A stretch of 47,568 nt of DNA from assembly GCA_964425135.1 (NCBI GenBank), contig CAYRKW010000021.1:1-47568 (forward strand). Direction: 5' to 3'. This DNA is from CAYLLD01 sp964425135 (GTDB lineage Bacteria > Pseudomonadota > Alphaproteobacteria > Rhodobacterales > Rhodobacteraceae). A model generated the notes under the pieces. That model did not search any database and had not been told where the DNA came from. It was given only the letters and a program-made list of their open reading frames with translations. Made by a program: the position numbers and the translations under genes. This document shows, piece after piece, positions 1-9,407 of this stretch; the stretch's first letter is position 1; each line of letters opens with the position of its first letter.

Positions 1-354
1 AAATCTGAGGTATTCGAGCCGTTGGGCCGCCCCGGGGGGTGCCGCAGTTTTGTGCCTTGTGCGTGCCACTTTGCGTAGAAGGGCTTGTATACCCAAATTC
101 TGATTTCCAGCACTTCCTTTCAACGAGTACGCAGTCGGCAACGCCGGACAGCCCCTGACCTGTAAGTCGACAGTGAATTGCTCGCAATTCACGACAGGCC
201 TCCCCCACGGGAGGGGGTTGCGCTTGTTTCTTGAGCACGTCAGTCGGCCCCCTCGCATTTGGCACACAGTCAGAACTACACTTCCAAAGCGGGGTTTGAT
301 CTATGCCCTGCACCTCGTTTAGGGTCGTCGCAGAATAACAATAAACGAGCACCC
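1..354. other. Leading intergenic region, no gene seen
   Basis: No convincing reading frame covers these bases. Two perfect hairpins are visible: GTGAATTG/CAATTCAC at 173-192 with a CTCG loop, and CCTCCC/GGGAGG at 199-214 with a CCAC loop. The second could end a transcript that enters from outside the window. A TTG at 259 opens the frame of the next gene, but the ATG at 355 is the better start. Confidence 0.5.
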
Positions 355-1365
355 ATGCCAAAGCCTCCCCGCACGCTGATTGTGTCCTGTATGAAGAACG
401 AAGGTCCGTTCATTCTGGAATGGGTCGCGCATCATATGAGCGTTGGGGTTACGGATTTTCTGATCTACACCAATGACTGCGATGACGGAACAAACGCGAT
501 CTGGGAGCGGTTGCAGGCCATGGGGCTTGGGCAGCACCGGGTCAACAAAATCCTCAATCGCGGGGTGCAGAAGTCGGCGCTTTATCATGCACGTAACGAA
601 GATGTGGTGCGCGATGCGGACTGGCATCTGGTGCTGGATGTGGATGAGTTCATTAACATCAAGACGGGCGATGGCTCGCTGGCCGCACTGCGCGATGCTT
701 GCCCTCATGCCAATACCTTCGCGATGACCTGGCGCTGTTTCGGGGATGGCGGGAATATTGCTTATCGCGATGATCTGATGATCGGGCAGTTTATGCTTGC
801 TGCGCCGGAGTTGATGCCCACCCCTGCGCAGGCCTGGGGCGTCAAAACGCTGTATCGCAATGACGGGTTGTTCGGGAAAATGGGCGTGCATATACCGCAA
901 GATCCCTCCGAGGCGCGCATCGGCGAAATTGTCACGGTGAACGGGTCCGGGCAGATTTTGCCGGACAGTCACAAGACCGGAAAATGGCGCTCGGACCGGT
1001 CAAGTTATGGCTATGATCTGGTGCAGCTCAATCACTACGCGGTGCGCTCGGTCGAGAGTTTCCTGATCAAGCGCGATCGCGGGCGGGTCAATCATATGGA
1101 TCATGATCAGGGCTTGGCTTATTGGCAGATGATGAGCCACAATCACGCGCCTGAAAACTCGGTGCAGCGCCATCTGGCACGGACCCGTACGGCATTCGAG
1201 GCGTTGCTGCGCGATGCGGAGCTTGCACGGCTGCACACACAAGCGGTGACATGGCACCGGACGCGGATTGCGGCGTTGAAAAAAAACGCAGATTTCGCAA
1301 GGCTGTTTGATGCGATTGTTGATGAGATTGCCACCCGCCCTGCCCCGGTTGATTTGGCCGCATGA
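355..1365 (+). CDS. Glycosyltransferase family 2-like protein (Glyco_tranf_2_4 type)
   Basis: A 336-residue cytoplasmic protein that probably transfers a sugar from a nucleotide sugar. The N-terminal TLIVSCMKNEGPFILEW segment is the hallmark of the family annotated Glyco_tranf_2_4, and HLVLDVDEFI (residues 91-100) supplies the DxD metal/nucleotide-binding motif at D95 and D97. The ATG at 355 is chosen because the conserved strand begins directly after it; a TTG 32 codons upstream would add an unconserved extension. No signal peptide or membrane segment is seen. The stop overlaps the next start as ATGA, so the two genes are almost certainly co-transcribed and probably act together on a surface polysaccharide. 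That last point is inference; the acceptor and donor sugar are unknown. Confidence 0.88.
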   Translation: MPKPPRTLIVSCMKNEGPFILEWVAHHMSVGVTDFLIYTNDCDDGTNAIWERLQAMGLGQHRVNKILNRGVQKSALYHARNEDVVRDADWHLVLDVDEFINIKTGDGSLAALRDACPHANTFAMTWRCFGDGGNIAYRDDLMIGQFMLAAPELMPTPAQAWGVKTLYRNDGLFGKMGVHIPQDPSEARIGEIVTVNGSGQILPDSHKTGKWRSDRSSYGYDLVQLNHYAVRSVESFLIKRDRGRVNHMDHDQGLAYWQMMSHNHAPENSVQRHLARTRTAFEALLRDAELARLHTQAVTWHRTRIAALKKNADFARLFDAIVDEIATRPAPVDLAA

Positions 1366-3125
1366 GTAAGCGCCCCGACAGTGTTGCCCCCTGGCTTTGG
1401 TCTGTGCGTCCGGGTGGCAAGGGAACGGGGTTTTTGCACAAATTCGACACCCACGCCGTTGGATATGTGGAGCAGGATCGCAGACAGTTGGTCATCACTT
1501 TCGACAATCTGGCGGAGATGGGCGATACGTCTTTGATGCGCGGACCGTGGAGCTATGATTTTTTCGCAGAGCGCGGGTGTTCGGTGATGGGTGTGATGGC
1601 GCGGCGGGGGATCTGGTTTCGCGACCCCGCGCTGATCTCCTATCTCGCATCGCTCTCTAAGGGGGGCTTTTTCAAGCAGTTCGAGCGGGTCCTGTTCACC
1701 GGAAATTCTATGGGCGGCTTTGGCGCGCTGGCCTTCTCGCGGCTTGCACCCGGGGCAGATGTGCTTGCGTTCAGCCCGCAAACCAGCCTCGATAAAGCAC
1801 TGGTACCATGGGAGACACGGTTCGAGAAAGCGTGGAGCGCGGATTGGACGCTGCCGCACTCGGATGCGGCTGAAGGACTTGAAAGCGCTGGCGCAGTTAC
1901 GGTGATTTACGATCCGGTTTTTGAGCTCGATAAGCGGCATGTGGACCGGATCACCGCGCCGAATGTCACCAAACTGACGGCTTGGTACGCCTCGCATAAA
2001 TCGCCCGTCTTTCTGCGCCGGTTGGACATGCTGCGCGAGGTGTCCGAGGCGGCGCTGGAACGGGCTTTGACGCCGGAGCTGTTCTACGCATCCTACCGGC
2101 GGCGCAAGGACACACCGTGGTATCGCAATGCGTTGAAAGATCATGCGGATCGGACAGGGCATGGCGCGCTGGCAACGCGGCTGGACGCAATTCTGTCCGA
2201 TCTGAAAAAGGCCGATAACGCGCAGCAGGAGGCGCATTGGTTCGACGCGGGCAAAGCGCTTCGCGAGACATCGCGGGGTGCGCGCACGGCATTTGTACCG
2301 GCAACGCGGGCAAGCGATTGTGCCGTGTTTGCGCTGAGTTATGCGGGCGATCCTTACCTTGAAACATGGCTCTCCTACACCGCGCAATTCGTCGATCCAG
2401 CGCAAATCACGCTGCTCTACGCGGGCGCGCGGCCGCAGGCGGCTGGGATAGGCGCGGTGGATATGGGGGATAGCGCGGATTGGGCGTTTATCTCGGATTT
2501 GGCAGACCGGGCCACCCGGTCGGGCAAAATCGCTTGCGTGCTGCCCACCACATGCTTTCTGGTCGCAGACCCGGAGGCGGCCAACAACCCCTTTGATCAC
2601 TTTGCCCGCACGGACGCGCGCCCTTTTGCGCATGCTTTTGGCATCGAATGCGTCCATCACCGGATGCTCAGCCCTGTCCCGCTCGATCTATCGGCCCCGC
2701 TGTTGGCGCAGCGCCCGTATTACCGGCAAAACTCCGCTGCCACACGGCCCGTTTTCGCCCGCGCACCGCAACGCTGGTCGCGTGATGGCGCGCAGGTTGA
2801 GGCGGAGGAGTTGCATGTCAGCGAGGATATCTGGGCCTTCGATGTCACGCTCCTTGATCACGATCTGGGCTGCCATATCGCTGCGCGCCATCCGGCGTCG
2901 CGCTACAAAAGCGCGAGCGCAGCCTCCATCGAGCTGGATGGCATTCTGAGCCAATCCCCCAGCGAACGCACGCCTTTGGCGTATCGCGCCCATGCCCGGC
3001 TTTTCGCCAATCACCTAGAGGCACGCGCGCAAGCCAAAGCCGATGCGCCCTTCCCTGCGCCCAAAAGCTTTGTGTTGCGAAAACGGCTCTTTTGCCTGCC
3101 GCACGTCCTGCAATCGCTGTTCTAG
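1362..3125 (+). CDS. Two-domain protein: alpha/beta-hydrolase-like N-terminus with a glycosyltransferase-like C-terminus
   Basis: 587 residues, translationally coupled to the preceding glycosyltransferase gene. The first half contains LFTGNSMGGFGALAFS, a classic nucleophile elbow with Ser116 in G-N-S-M-G, as in alpha/beta hydrolases, preceded by a strand reading RQLVITFDNL. After about residue 310 a second segment starts with DCAVFALSYAGDPYLETWL, which resembles the opening strand and helix of family-2-like glycosyltransferases (compare SCMKNEGPFILEW in the neighbour). No clear DxD was found in the second half. Related Rhodobacterales proteins are, as I recall, sometimes labelled PAPS reductase, but nothing here supports that. 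The function is not known; a surface-glycan acyl esterase or transferase is a guess from context. Confidence 0.8.
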   Translation: MSKRPDSVAPWLWSVRPGGKGTGFLHKFDTHAVGYVEQDRRQLVITFDNLAEMGDTSLMRGPWSYDFFAERGCSVMGVMARRGIWFRDPALISYLASLSKGGFFKQFERVLFTGNSMGGFGALAFSRLAPGADVLAFSPQTSLDKALVPWETRFEKAWSADWTLPHSDAAEGLESAGAVTVIYDPVFELDKRHVDRITAPNVTKLTAWYASHKSPVFLRRLDMLREVSEAALERALTPELFYASYRRRKDTPWYRNALKDHADRTGHGALATRLDAILSDLKKADNAQQEAHWFDAGKALRETSRGARTAFVPATRASDCAVFALSYAGDPYLETWLSYTAQFVDPAQITLLYAGARPQAAGIGAVDMGDSADWAFISDLADRATRSGKIACVLPTTCFLVADPEAANNPFDHFARTDARPFAHAFGIECVHHRMLSPVPLDLSAPLLAQRPYYRQNSAATRPVFARAPQRWSRDGAQVEAEELHVSEDIWAFDVTLLDHDLGCHIAARHPASRYKSASAASIELDGILSQSPSERTPLAYRAHARLFANHLEARAQAKADAPFPAPKSFVLRKRLFCLPHVLQSLF

Positions 3126-3220
3126 AGCGGCTTATCGGGTTGACGCTCGCACGCGGGCCGCTACCACTATGCGCCAAGGTAAAAACACACATAACCAAGG
3201 GGATCGGGACCATTCAAAAC

Positions 3221-4303
3221 GTGCGACGCGCTTTGAAAAGACGGATCGCGAACGGCCTGTTTGTGCTCGCCGCGATGAGCCTGCTGCTGGCCGCGCGCGC
3301 TTGGTCACAGGAGGCACGCGACGCGCCAAACGTGCCGCTGACGCTGATTTTCGAGCATTCGCTGAACCCGTTTGATGCGGAGATGGCGTTTTTCCTCAAA
3401 CCCTGGACGCAAGTGATCAATCGCGATGCGGCTGGTACATTGGAGATTGTGCTGGCGCAAAGCCCGGACGGTGAAGATGCGGCGCAAATGCTGGGTCGGA
3501 TCACGACAGGGCAGATTGCTGGCGGCTGGTTTCGCCCTGCAAGCCTGCCGGAGCTTTTCCCATCGGCGGTGGCTCTGGAGCTGCCCTTTCTGATGCCGCG
3601 AAACCCCGAACATGCGAGCATTGCCGCATGGCGATTTGCCAGCACCCATCTGGCGAGCGAGCGGCTGCAATTGCGGCTTCTGGCAGCGCATACCAATGGC
3701 GGCGCGATTTTGCACACCAGAGGGCGCCGCATGCATAAGCTGAGCCAGTTTGATGGTCTCTCCCTTCAGGCGAGCAGCGCATCGGGGCGCAATTGGCTGA
3801 CGGCGCTGGGGGCGCGGGCCATCGACATCCCCTTTGCAGATGTGCCCCGTGCCATGGTACGCGGCGAGATCGAAGGCGGGATGGCCCCGTGGCATCAGAG
3901 CGCATTGGGCGCGATTGCCAAGGAAAGTCGCCGCCATATGGATGTTGTCGGGGATCGTGCGATGTTCACCCAAGGCTTCGTGCTGGTCATGGGCACGCGC
4001 GCCTATAATGCGCTTGATGAGGCCGAAAAAGCTGTGATTGACCAGCATTCGGGCCTGCCCGCATCCATACTGGCGGGCCGTGCGATTGCCCAAGGGACCG
4101 AGATAGCGCTCGCCAATGAAAGCCGCACGCGCAAAACGCTGACAATCCTTGATGCCACGCAAACCAAAGCGCTGGCGAACGCGTCGCGCGCAGTCTACGC
4201 CGCATGGCTCAGCGACGGATCGGACAAAAATCTCCCCGCAGCCGAATGGCTTCGCGATCTGACCCGGATCATCGCAGGCATTGAGCGGGATGCGCGTAAG
4301 TAA
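3221..4303 (+). CDS. TRAP transporter solute-binding protein (DctP/TAXI-like), orphan
   Basis: About 360 residues from the GTG at 3221. That start gives a typical signal peptide: basic VRRALKRR, hydrophobic NGLFVLAAMSLLLAARA, then cleavage near AWSQ. The open frame extends upstream to 3092, overlapping the previous gene, but the extension is not signal-like. The body has the DctP fold pattern: TLIFEHSLNPFDAEMAFFLKPW, then FPSAVALELPFLM, FDGLSLQASS, PFADVPRAMVRGEIEGGMAPW and GFVLVMGTRAYNALDEAEKAVI. In the family, the strand GLKIR carries an arginine that grips the ligand carboxylate; here the equivalent is GLSLQ, so that arginine appears lost. No DctQ or DctM membrane gene lies nearby. It may bind an uncharged ligand, partner with a distant transporter, or act as a sensor. 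Confidence 0.85.
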   Translation: MRRALKRRIANGLFVLAAMSLLLAARAWSQEARDAPNVPLTLIFEHSLNPFDAEMAFFLKPWTQVINRDAAGTLEIVLAQSPDGEDAAQMLGRITTGQIAGGWFRPASLPELFPSAVALELPFLMPRNPEHASIAAWRFASTHLASERLQLRLLAAHTNGGAILHTRGRRMHKLSQFDGLSLQASSASGRNWLTALGARAIDIPFADVPRAMVRGEIEGGMAPWHQSALGAIAKESRRHMDVVGDRAMFTQGFVLVMGTRAYNALDEAEKAVIDQHSGLPASILAGRAIAQGTEIALANESRTRKTLTILDATQTKALANASRAVYAAWLSDGSDKNLPAAEWLRDLTRIIAGIERDARK

Positions 4304-4325
4304 TCCATTTCGCATTTTAAAAATA

Positions 4326-4377
4326 CTCCCCGCGCGGGAGCGCATATCACCTTTAAATCGTGCGCCCGTAAGGGCGC
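4326..4377. terminator. Paired hairpins between convergent genes
   Basis: Two perfect short hairpins lie between the convergent TRAP binding-protein and oxidoreductase genes: CTCCC/GGGAG at 4326-4340 and GCGCCC/GGGCGC at 4362-4377 (loop GTAA). There is no strong T tract on either strand. They probably reduce read-through in both directions. Confidence 0.45.
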
Positions 4378-4386
4378 TCCGCTTGG

Positions 4387-5685
4387 TTAGAGACGATCAC
4401 GCAGGGAATACCAGAGCATCGCCGCGACCAGGAGCGGATTGCGAAATCTGGTCCCGCCAGGAAAGGCGGGTGCCTTGATGCGGGACATCACATCGAAATC
4501 GCCGGTCTGCCCGACAATCGCATCGGCGATGATCTTGCCCGACATGGTCGCCATCGCAACCCCGTGGCCTGAATAGCCCGACGCATTCCACAGCCTGCGC
4601 CCAAGCGCGCGCAAATACGGGAGCCGCGTCATGGTGATCGCGAGCGTGCCACCCCAGCCGTAATCAATCCCCATCTCATTGGTCTGCGGGAATATGTCGA
4701 TCATGGCTTTGCGCACAAAGGGTTTGATATCGGCGGGAAACCGATAGCCGTAGCTTTCCCGCCCGCCGAACAGCAGGCGATTGTCGGCGGAGAAACGGAA
4801 GTAATTGACGACAAACTTGCTGTCGGCCACGGCGATATCTTCGGAAATCAGGCTGCGGGCGATCTCTGCTGGCATAGGTTCGGTCGCGATGATGTAGTTG
4901 TTCACGGGCATGACGCGGACCGATTTGCCCGGGTGGATGCCTTCGATGTAGCCGTTTCCTGCAAGCAGGATTTGATCCGCTTTGATCGTGCCGTGATCGG
5001 TCTCCACCTCGCCCATTTGCGAATCGATGCGCTTGGCGCGGGTTTGCTCAAAGATGCGCGCGCCAGCAGCCTCAGCAGCCCCGGCCAGTCCCAGCGCGAA
5101 ATTCAGCGGGTGGAGGTGACCGGCATCGCGATCGAGCGTGCCGGATGTATAGCGGGGCGAGTTGACCAGAGCGCGGCAGGCGTCCGCGTCCAGATATTCC
5201 AGCGGATAGTCGTATTTGTCGTTCATATGATCCGCATAAGCGCGGGTGTCTTCGTCGAAACGCTTGCGGTGGTTCACATGGGCGACGCCGGATTTGAGGT
5301 CGCAGTCAATGTGGTGTTCGTGGATCAGTGATCTGACGAGGGCTTTGGCGTCTTGTCCGATCTGCCACATGGCGCGGGCGTCGCTTTGGCCGTATTCAGC
5401 CTCAAGATCCGGCTGTTCGACCCGCTGGCCTGACCCGAGCTGACCGCCATTGCGGCCCGATGCGCCCCAGCCAGCGCGATGCGCGTCGATGACGGCGACG
5501 CTGCGCCCGGCTTTGGCCAGATGATAGCCTGCCGAGAGGCCCGTAAACCCTGCGCCGATGATGCACACATCGACCGGCGCGCCGCCGGACCAGGCAGGGC
5601 GCGGATCGGGGATGGTGGCCGTGGCGGCATAGTAACTACCCGGATACTGGCCGCGCGCGTCATTGGCATCGAGAAGCGATGTCAT
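4387..5685 (-). CDS. FAD-dependent oxidoreductase, gamma-glutamylputrescine oxidase type
   Basis: 432 residues of the D-amino-acid-oxidase-like family related to PuuB/OrdL. The dinucleotide-binding motif VCIIGAGFTGLSAGYHLAK starts at about residue 40, followed by the acidic end of the second strand (VAVID) and the family-typical GASGRNGGQLGSGQ. The C-terminus reads GYSGHGVAMATMSGK, the second FAD contact region. Family members oxidise an amine or an N-substituted amino acid with O2, releasing aldehyde and H2O2. The upstream aminotransferase stops only 3 bases before this start, so the pair is one operon and probably serves putrescine or a related diamine. No gamma-glutamylputrescine synthetase or dehydrogenase lies in this window. 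Exact substrate is inferred. Confidence 0.88.
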   Translation of the reverse strand: MTSLLDANDARGQYPGSYYAATATIPDPRPAWSGGAPVDVCIIGAGFTGLSAGYHLAKAGRSVAVIDAHRAGWGASGRNGGQLGSGQRVEQPDLEAEYGQSDARAMWQIGQDAKALVRSLIHEHHIDCDLKSGVAHVNHRKRFDEDTRAYADHMNDKYDYPLEYLDADACRALVNSPRYTSGTLDRDAGHLHPLNFALGLAGAAEAAGARIFEQTRAKRIDSQMGEVETDHGTIKADQILLAGNGYIEGIHPGKSVRVMPVNNYIIATEPMPAEIARSLISEDIAVADSKFVVNYFRFSADNRLLFGGRESYGYRFPADIKPFVRKAMIDIFPQTNEMGIDYGWGGTLAITMTRLPYLRALGRRLWNASGYSGHGVAMATMSGKIIADAIVGQTGDFDVMSRIKAPAFPGGTRFRNPLLVAAMLWYSLRDRL

Positions 5686-5688
5686 GCG

Positions 5689-7077
5689 CTAGAGATGGCC
5701 GCTGGCTTTAAGCTGGGTTTGAGCGACGTCGAGCGCTTGCCATGCGCGTTCAACCAATGTGTCGATCTCGCTATGCGATATGATCAGCGGCGGCGAGATG
5801 ACCATGGCATCACCCACGGCGCGCATCACAAGGCCCGCCGCGATGGCCGCATCGCGGCAGAGGCCGCCGGCATGTCCCACTGTGTCGAACTTCGCGCGGG
5901 CGGCTTTGCCCGGGGTCAGCTCCATCGCGGCCATCATGCCTGCAACGCGGGTCTCACCAACGAGCGGGTGATCGCCCAGTTTGCGCCATGCTTGCGCCAG
6001 ATAGGGCGCAGTGGTGGCACCTGCGGTGGTGACTATGCCCTCCTCATCGAGAATGCGCAGGTTTTCGAGCGCAACCGCGGCTGAGACCGGATGGCCGGAA
6101 TAGGTGTAGCCGTGAGTGAACTCGCCTGCGGTGTTCTCAAACACCTCCATCACCTTATCGGAGATGATCGAGCCGCCTATCGGGGCGTAGCCCGACGACA
6201 GACCCTTGGCGATGGTCATAATGTCGGGGGTGATGCCGTAGGTCTCGCTGCCGAACCAGTTGCCGGTGCGGCCAAATCCACAGATCACTTCGTCGGCGAT
6301 CAACAATATCTCATGGGCATCGCAGATCTTCTGGATTTCCGGCCAATAGGTTGCTGGCGGGACGATGACGCCCCCTGCGCCCTGGACCGGTTCGCCGATA
6401 AAGGCGGCGATTTTATCTTCGCCGTGGGTCTCGATGGCCTCCAACAGCTCACGCGCGCAGGCTTTGCCGAAGTCTTCGGGCGACATGTCCCCGCCTTCGG
6501 CCCACCAATGGGGCTGGCCTATGTGGTGGATATCAGCAATCGGCAGACCGCCCTGATCGTGCATGGCCTGCATGCCGCCCAGCGAGGCCGAACCCATGGA
6601 CGAGCCGTGATAGGCATTGCGGCGTGAGATGATTTTGCGCTTTTCCGGCTTGCCCTGCGCCGCCCAATAGTGGCGGACAAAGCGGATATTGGTGTCATTG
6701 GCCTCCGAGCCGGAACTGGCAAAGAATGTGCGGTTCAAATGCGCTGGCGCCAGTTCCGCGACACGAGCCGATAGCGCGACAATCGGCGGGTGCGTGGTTT
6801 TAAAGAACGTGTTGTAATAGGGAAGCTGCTGCATCTGGCGGGCGGCAGCCTGAGCCAGTTCATCGCGGCCATAGCCGATATTGACGCACCACAGTCCTGC
6901 CATTCCATCGAGGATTTCCGCACCGTCATTGTCCGTGAGCCACGCCCCTTTGGCCCGCGAGATGACCCGCACGCCTTGCGCGTTCAGCTCTTTGGTATCG
7001 GTAAAGGGATGCAGGTGGTGCGCAGCATCGAGCGCCTGCAATTCTTCGGTTGGTTTGACATTGTCGATAATGTTCAT
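5689..7077 (-). CDS. Class III PLP aminotransferase, putrescine/omega-amino acid:pyruvate type
   Basis: 462 residues from the ATG at 7077, preceded by AGGGAA about eight bases upstream; an in-frame extension to 7176 lacks support. Class III (omega) aminotransferase features are all present: the phosphate-binding SSGSEANDTNIRF (about 121), the stacking RNAYHGSS (about 153), the ring-contacting aspartate in LLIADEVICGFGRTG (D262) and the PLP lysine in TIAKGLSSGYAP (K291). Overall it is closest to SpuC/putrescine-pyruvate aminotransferases, which turn putrescine into 4-aminobutanal with pyruvate as acceptor. The gene is first in a two-gene operon with the FAD oxidoreductase and diverges from the kinase gene, with about 208 bases of shared promoter region. 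The preferred amine cannot be read from sequence alone. Confidence 0.9.
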   Translation of the reverse strand: MNIIDNVKPTEELQALDAAHHLHPFTDTKELNAQGVRVISRAKGAWLTDNDGAEILDGMAGLWCVNIGYGRDELAQAAARQMQQLPYYNTFFKTTHPPIVALSARVAELAPAHLNRTFFASSGSEANDTNIRFVRHYWAAQGKPEKRKIISRRNAYHGSSMGSASLGGMQAMHDQGGLPIADIHHIGQPHWWAEGGDMSPEDFGKACARELLEAIETHGEDKIAAFIGEPVQGAGGVIVPPATYWPEIQKICDAHEILLIADEVICGFGRTGNWFGSETYGITPDIMTIAKGLSSGYAPIGGSIISDKVMEVFENTAGEFTHGYTYSGHPVSAAVALENLRILDEEGIVTTAGATTAPYLAQAWRKLGDHPLVGETRVAGMMAAMELTPGKAARAKFDTVGHAGGLCRDAAIAAGLVMRAVGDAMVISPPLIISHSEIDTLVERAWQALDVAQTQLKASGHL

Positions 7078-7285
7078 CGCGCAGCGTTCCCTGATCGTCG
7101 CAGACTGTTTTGGGAAACGTATACCCGCGCGCGTCACAGCGGAACCAAAATCACGCTCATCGGTCGAAAATATCACCCCTGTTGCGGGTCAAAACCAGCG
7201 TACGGTGCTTTGGCGATTTTCGCAACACTCTACCTTAGGTTGTACATCTTCCGGTAGCGGATCCTCACGAGCGGCAGCATACATC

Positions 7286-9403
7286 ATGAATATTCACAGC
7301 AAAAACTCTCTCCCCCCAATCCCACAAGCTAAACTCGAAGGCGCAGCCAATTTTCTGGAAGACCTGGCAAATCTTGTGCCCAATGTGGTCTATATTTTCA
7401 ATATTGAGACGATGTCGAATGAGTACTCCAACCGTTCCATCGCCAGCGCTACGGGATTTTCAAACGAAGAGATCAGCGAGATGGGCAAAGATATGCTGCC
7501 TGCCTTGCTGCATCCCGACGATCAGCAGCGGATGACGCAAAACATTGAGCATTTGCGCAATCTGGCGGACGGCGCATCGAACACATTTGAATATCGTGTC
7601 CGCGCCCCGTCTGGCGGCTATCGCTGGTTTTTGTCGATCGATCGGGTTTACCGGCGCAACGCGGACGGGATGGTGAGCGCCTGCATCGGTGTGGCAACCG
7701 ACATAACCAAGCTCAAGGACGCCCAGGATGCGCTCAGATCCAGCAACGAAGAGCTGGAAGCGCGGGTCGATGAGCGCACCACGGCGATCCTGACCCGCAA
7801 TATCCAGCTTGATCGCGCGAACCAGTTGCTCGACACGGTGGTGCAGACAGTGACCTCGGCAATTGTCGGGCTTGATCGCGACGGGCGGGTGCTGACCGTA
7901 AATGATGCGGCGCGACATATCTTGGGCGGGATCAACGAAGAGCCGCCCTTTGAGTGGCCGTCGGATATCCGGTTTCTCGACCGGGAAAGCATGAAGCCTT
8001 TGGAGATGAGCATGAGCCCAATCCAGCGGGCGCTCGCCGGGCAGACCTTGCAGAACGAGACGAATTTGCTGGAACGGCGCGGCAATGTGATCAACCGCTA
8101 TGTCAACGTCTCCAGCGCCAGTGTCGCCAATACGGATTCGCCGATCAACACGGTTGTCATTCTCGAAGATGTGTCTGAGCAGGAACTTGCACGCCAGAGG
8201 ATCGAGCGATCCAGCAGGCTTGACGCGCTGGGTCAGCTGACGGGCGGAATTGCGCATGATTTCAACAACTTGCTGGCTGCGATCCAGTATTCGGTCGCGC
8301 TGGCTGTGCAGCAAATTGACAAGGAAGAGCCGCGCAATCTGCTGACAACAGCGCTTGGTGCGGTGGAGCGCGGGGCGAACCTGTCGCGGCGCTTGCTCGC
8401 TTTTGCCAAGCGACAACCGGGGATGGCACAATCCAAGCTCCTGAGCCTTGTGGGCGCGGATTTCATGGAATTGATCCGACCGACGATTGAGTCGACCATC
8501 AACATCACCTTCACCCAAGATGAAGAGGATATTTATATCTTTTGCGACATTGGCCAGCTTGAAAACGCGATGCTCAATCTGGTTCTGAATGCCCGCGATG
8601 CGATCATGCGCTCTGGCATGGGTGACACAATCAAGATCAGCGCCCGCGGCGTGGCCAATATCTCGCGCGATGCCTCTGTGGTGCTTCCCAAGGGCGGGAG
8701 TACGTTTGTCTCACCCTATGATGCAGAGCGGGACAAGGATGCAAAGCTGGCTGATCATTTCTCGCATCGCTACATCGAGATTGCGGTGACCGATAATGGA
8801 CCTGGTATGAGCGATGAGGTGAAGCGGCGCGCGATTGATCCGTTTTTCTCAACCAAGGAATCCAGCCTTGGCACGGGTTTGGGCCTGTCGATGGTGTATG
8901 GCTTTGCACAGCAGTCAAACGGCGAGTTGCGGCTATATTCGGAAGTGGGCCAAGGCTCGACCGTGCGGCTGATCCTGCCGCGTGGCACCCAGGATGGGGC
9001 GCGCGAGGCGCGGATCAAGCTGGGCGATGTGCAAAAGGGTATGGGCCAGACCATTTTGGTGGTCGAGGACGAGCCAATGCTGCTTGAGATGCTCACGCAG
9101 ACACTGGAGATGCTCAATTACAAGGTGATCGGAGCCAAAGACGGTGCCAAAGCGCTGGACCTGGTGCATGAGGGGACGCAATTTGATCTGATGCTGACCG
9201 ATATTGTGATGCCGGGTGGGCTCTCGGGGTTCGAGTTGGCCGAGCAGATGCACGAGCTGCGCCCGGATGCGAAGATCGTCTATATGTCGGGTTACACGGG
9301 CTATCAGGAAAGCGAGATGGGCGGCGCGGTGGCCCCGATGCTGGCCAAGCCCTGCCCTGAGCTGGAGCTATCGGAGGCGCTTTCCCGCGAGTTCAACGCC
9401 TGA
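7286..9403 (+). CDS. Soluble hybrid sensor histidine kinase with two PAS domains and a C-terminal receiver
   Basis: 705 residues from the ATG at 7286; the longer frame upstream runs through the divergent promoter and aminotransferase start. Order: PAS fold at about 25-140 with the PAC-like YRVRAPSGGYRWFLSI; coiled coil at about 143-185; second PAS at about 185-297; a dimerisation domain with LGQLTGGIAHDFNNLL, where H324 is the likely phosphorylation site; an HATPase domain with N-box NLVLNARDAI (431-440), VTDNGPGM and GTGLGLSMVYG; and a receiver beginning ILVVEDEP with acceptor D639 (LTDIVMPG) and K688. No membrane segments are seen, so it senses a cytoplasmic signal, possibly redox or a small ligand through the PAS folds. 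No response regulator lies beside it. Confidence 0.93.
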   Translation: MNIHSKNSLPPIPQAKLEGAANFLEDLANLVPNVVYIFNIETMSNEYSNRSIASATGFSNEEISEMGKDMLPALLHPDDQQRMTQNIEHLRNLADGASNTFEYRVRAPSGGYRWFLSIDRVYRRNADGMVSACIGVATDITKLKDAQDALRSSNEELEARVDERTTAILTRNIQLDRANQLLDTVVQTVTSAIVGLDRDGRVLTVNDAARHILGGINEEPPFEWPSDIRFLDRESMKPLEMSMSPIQRALAGQTLQNETNLLERRGNVINRYVNVSSASVANTDSPINTVVILEDVSEQELARQRIERSSRLDALGQLTGGIAHDFNNLLAAIQYSVALAVQQIDKEEPRNLLTTALGAVERGANLSRRLLAFAKRQPGMAQSKLLSLVGADFMELIRPTIESTINITFTQDEEDIYIFCDIGQLENAMLNLVLNARDAIMRSGMGDTIKISARGVANISRDASVVLPKGGSTFVSPYDAERDKDAKLADHFSHRYIEIAVTDNGPGMSDEVKRRAIDPFFSTKESSLGTGLGLSMVYGFAQQSNGELRLYSEVGQGSTVRLILPRGTQDGAREARIKLGDVQKGMGQTILVVEDEPMLLEMLTQTLEMLNYKVIGAKDGAKALDLVHEGTQFDLMLTDIVMPGGLSGFELAEQMHELRPDAKIVYMSGYTGYQESEMGGAVAPMLAKPCPELELSEALSREFNA

Positions 9404-9407
9404 AAAA

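Noticed and set aside
1143..2660. 505-codon open frame on the minus strand
   Set aside because: It lies antisense to the glycosyltransferase and hydrolase-like genes, is rich in Arg and Cys without motifs, and has no ribosome-binding site.
7460..8518. 352-codon open frame on the minus strand
   Set aside because: It is antisense to the kinase PAS and HisKA region and shows no domain.
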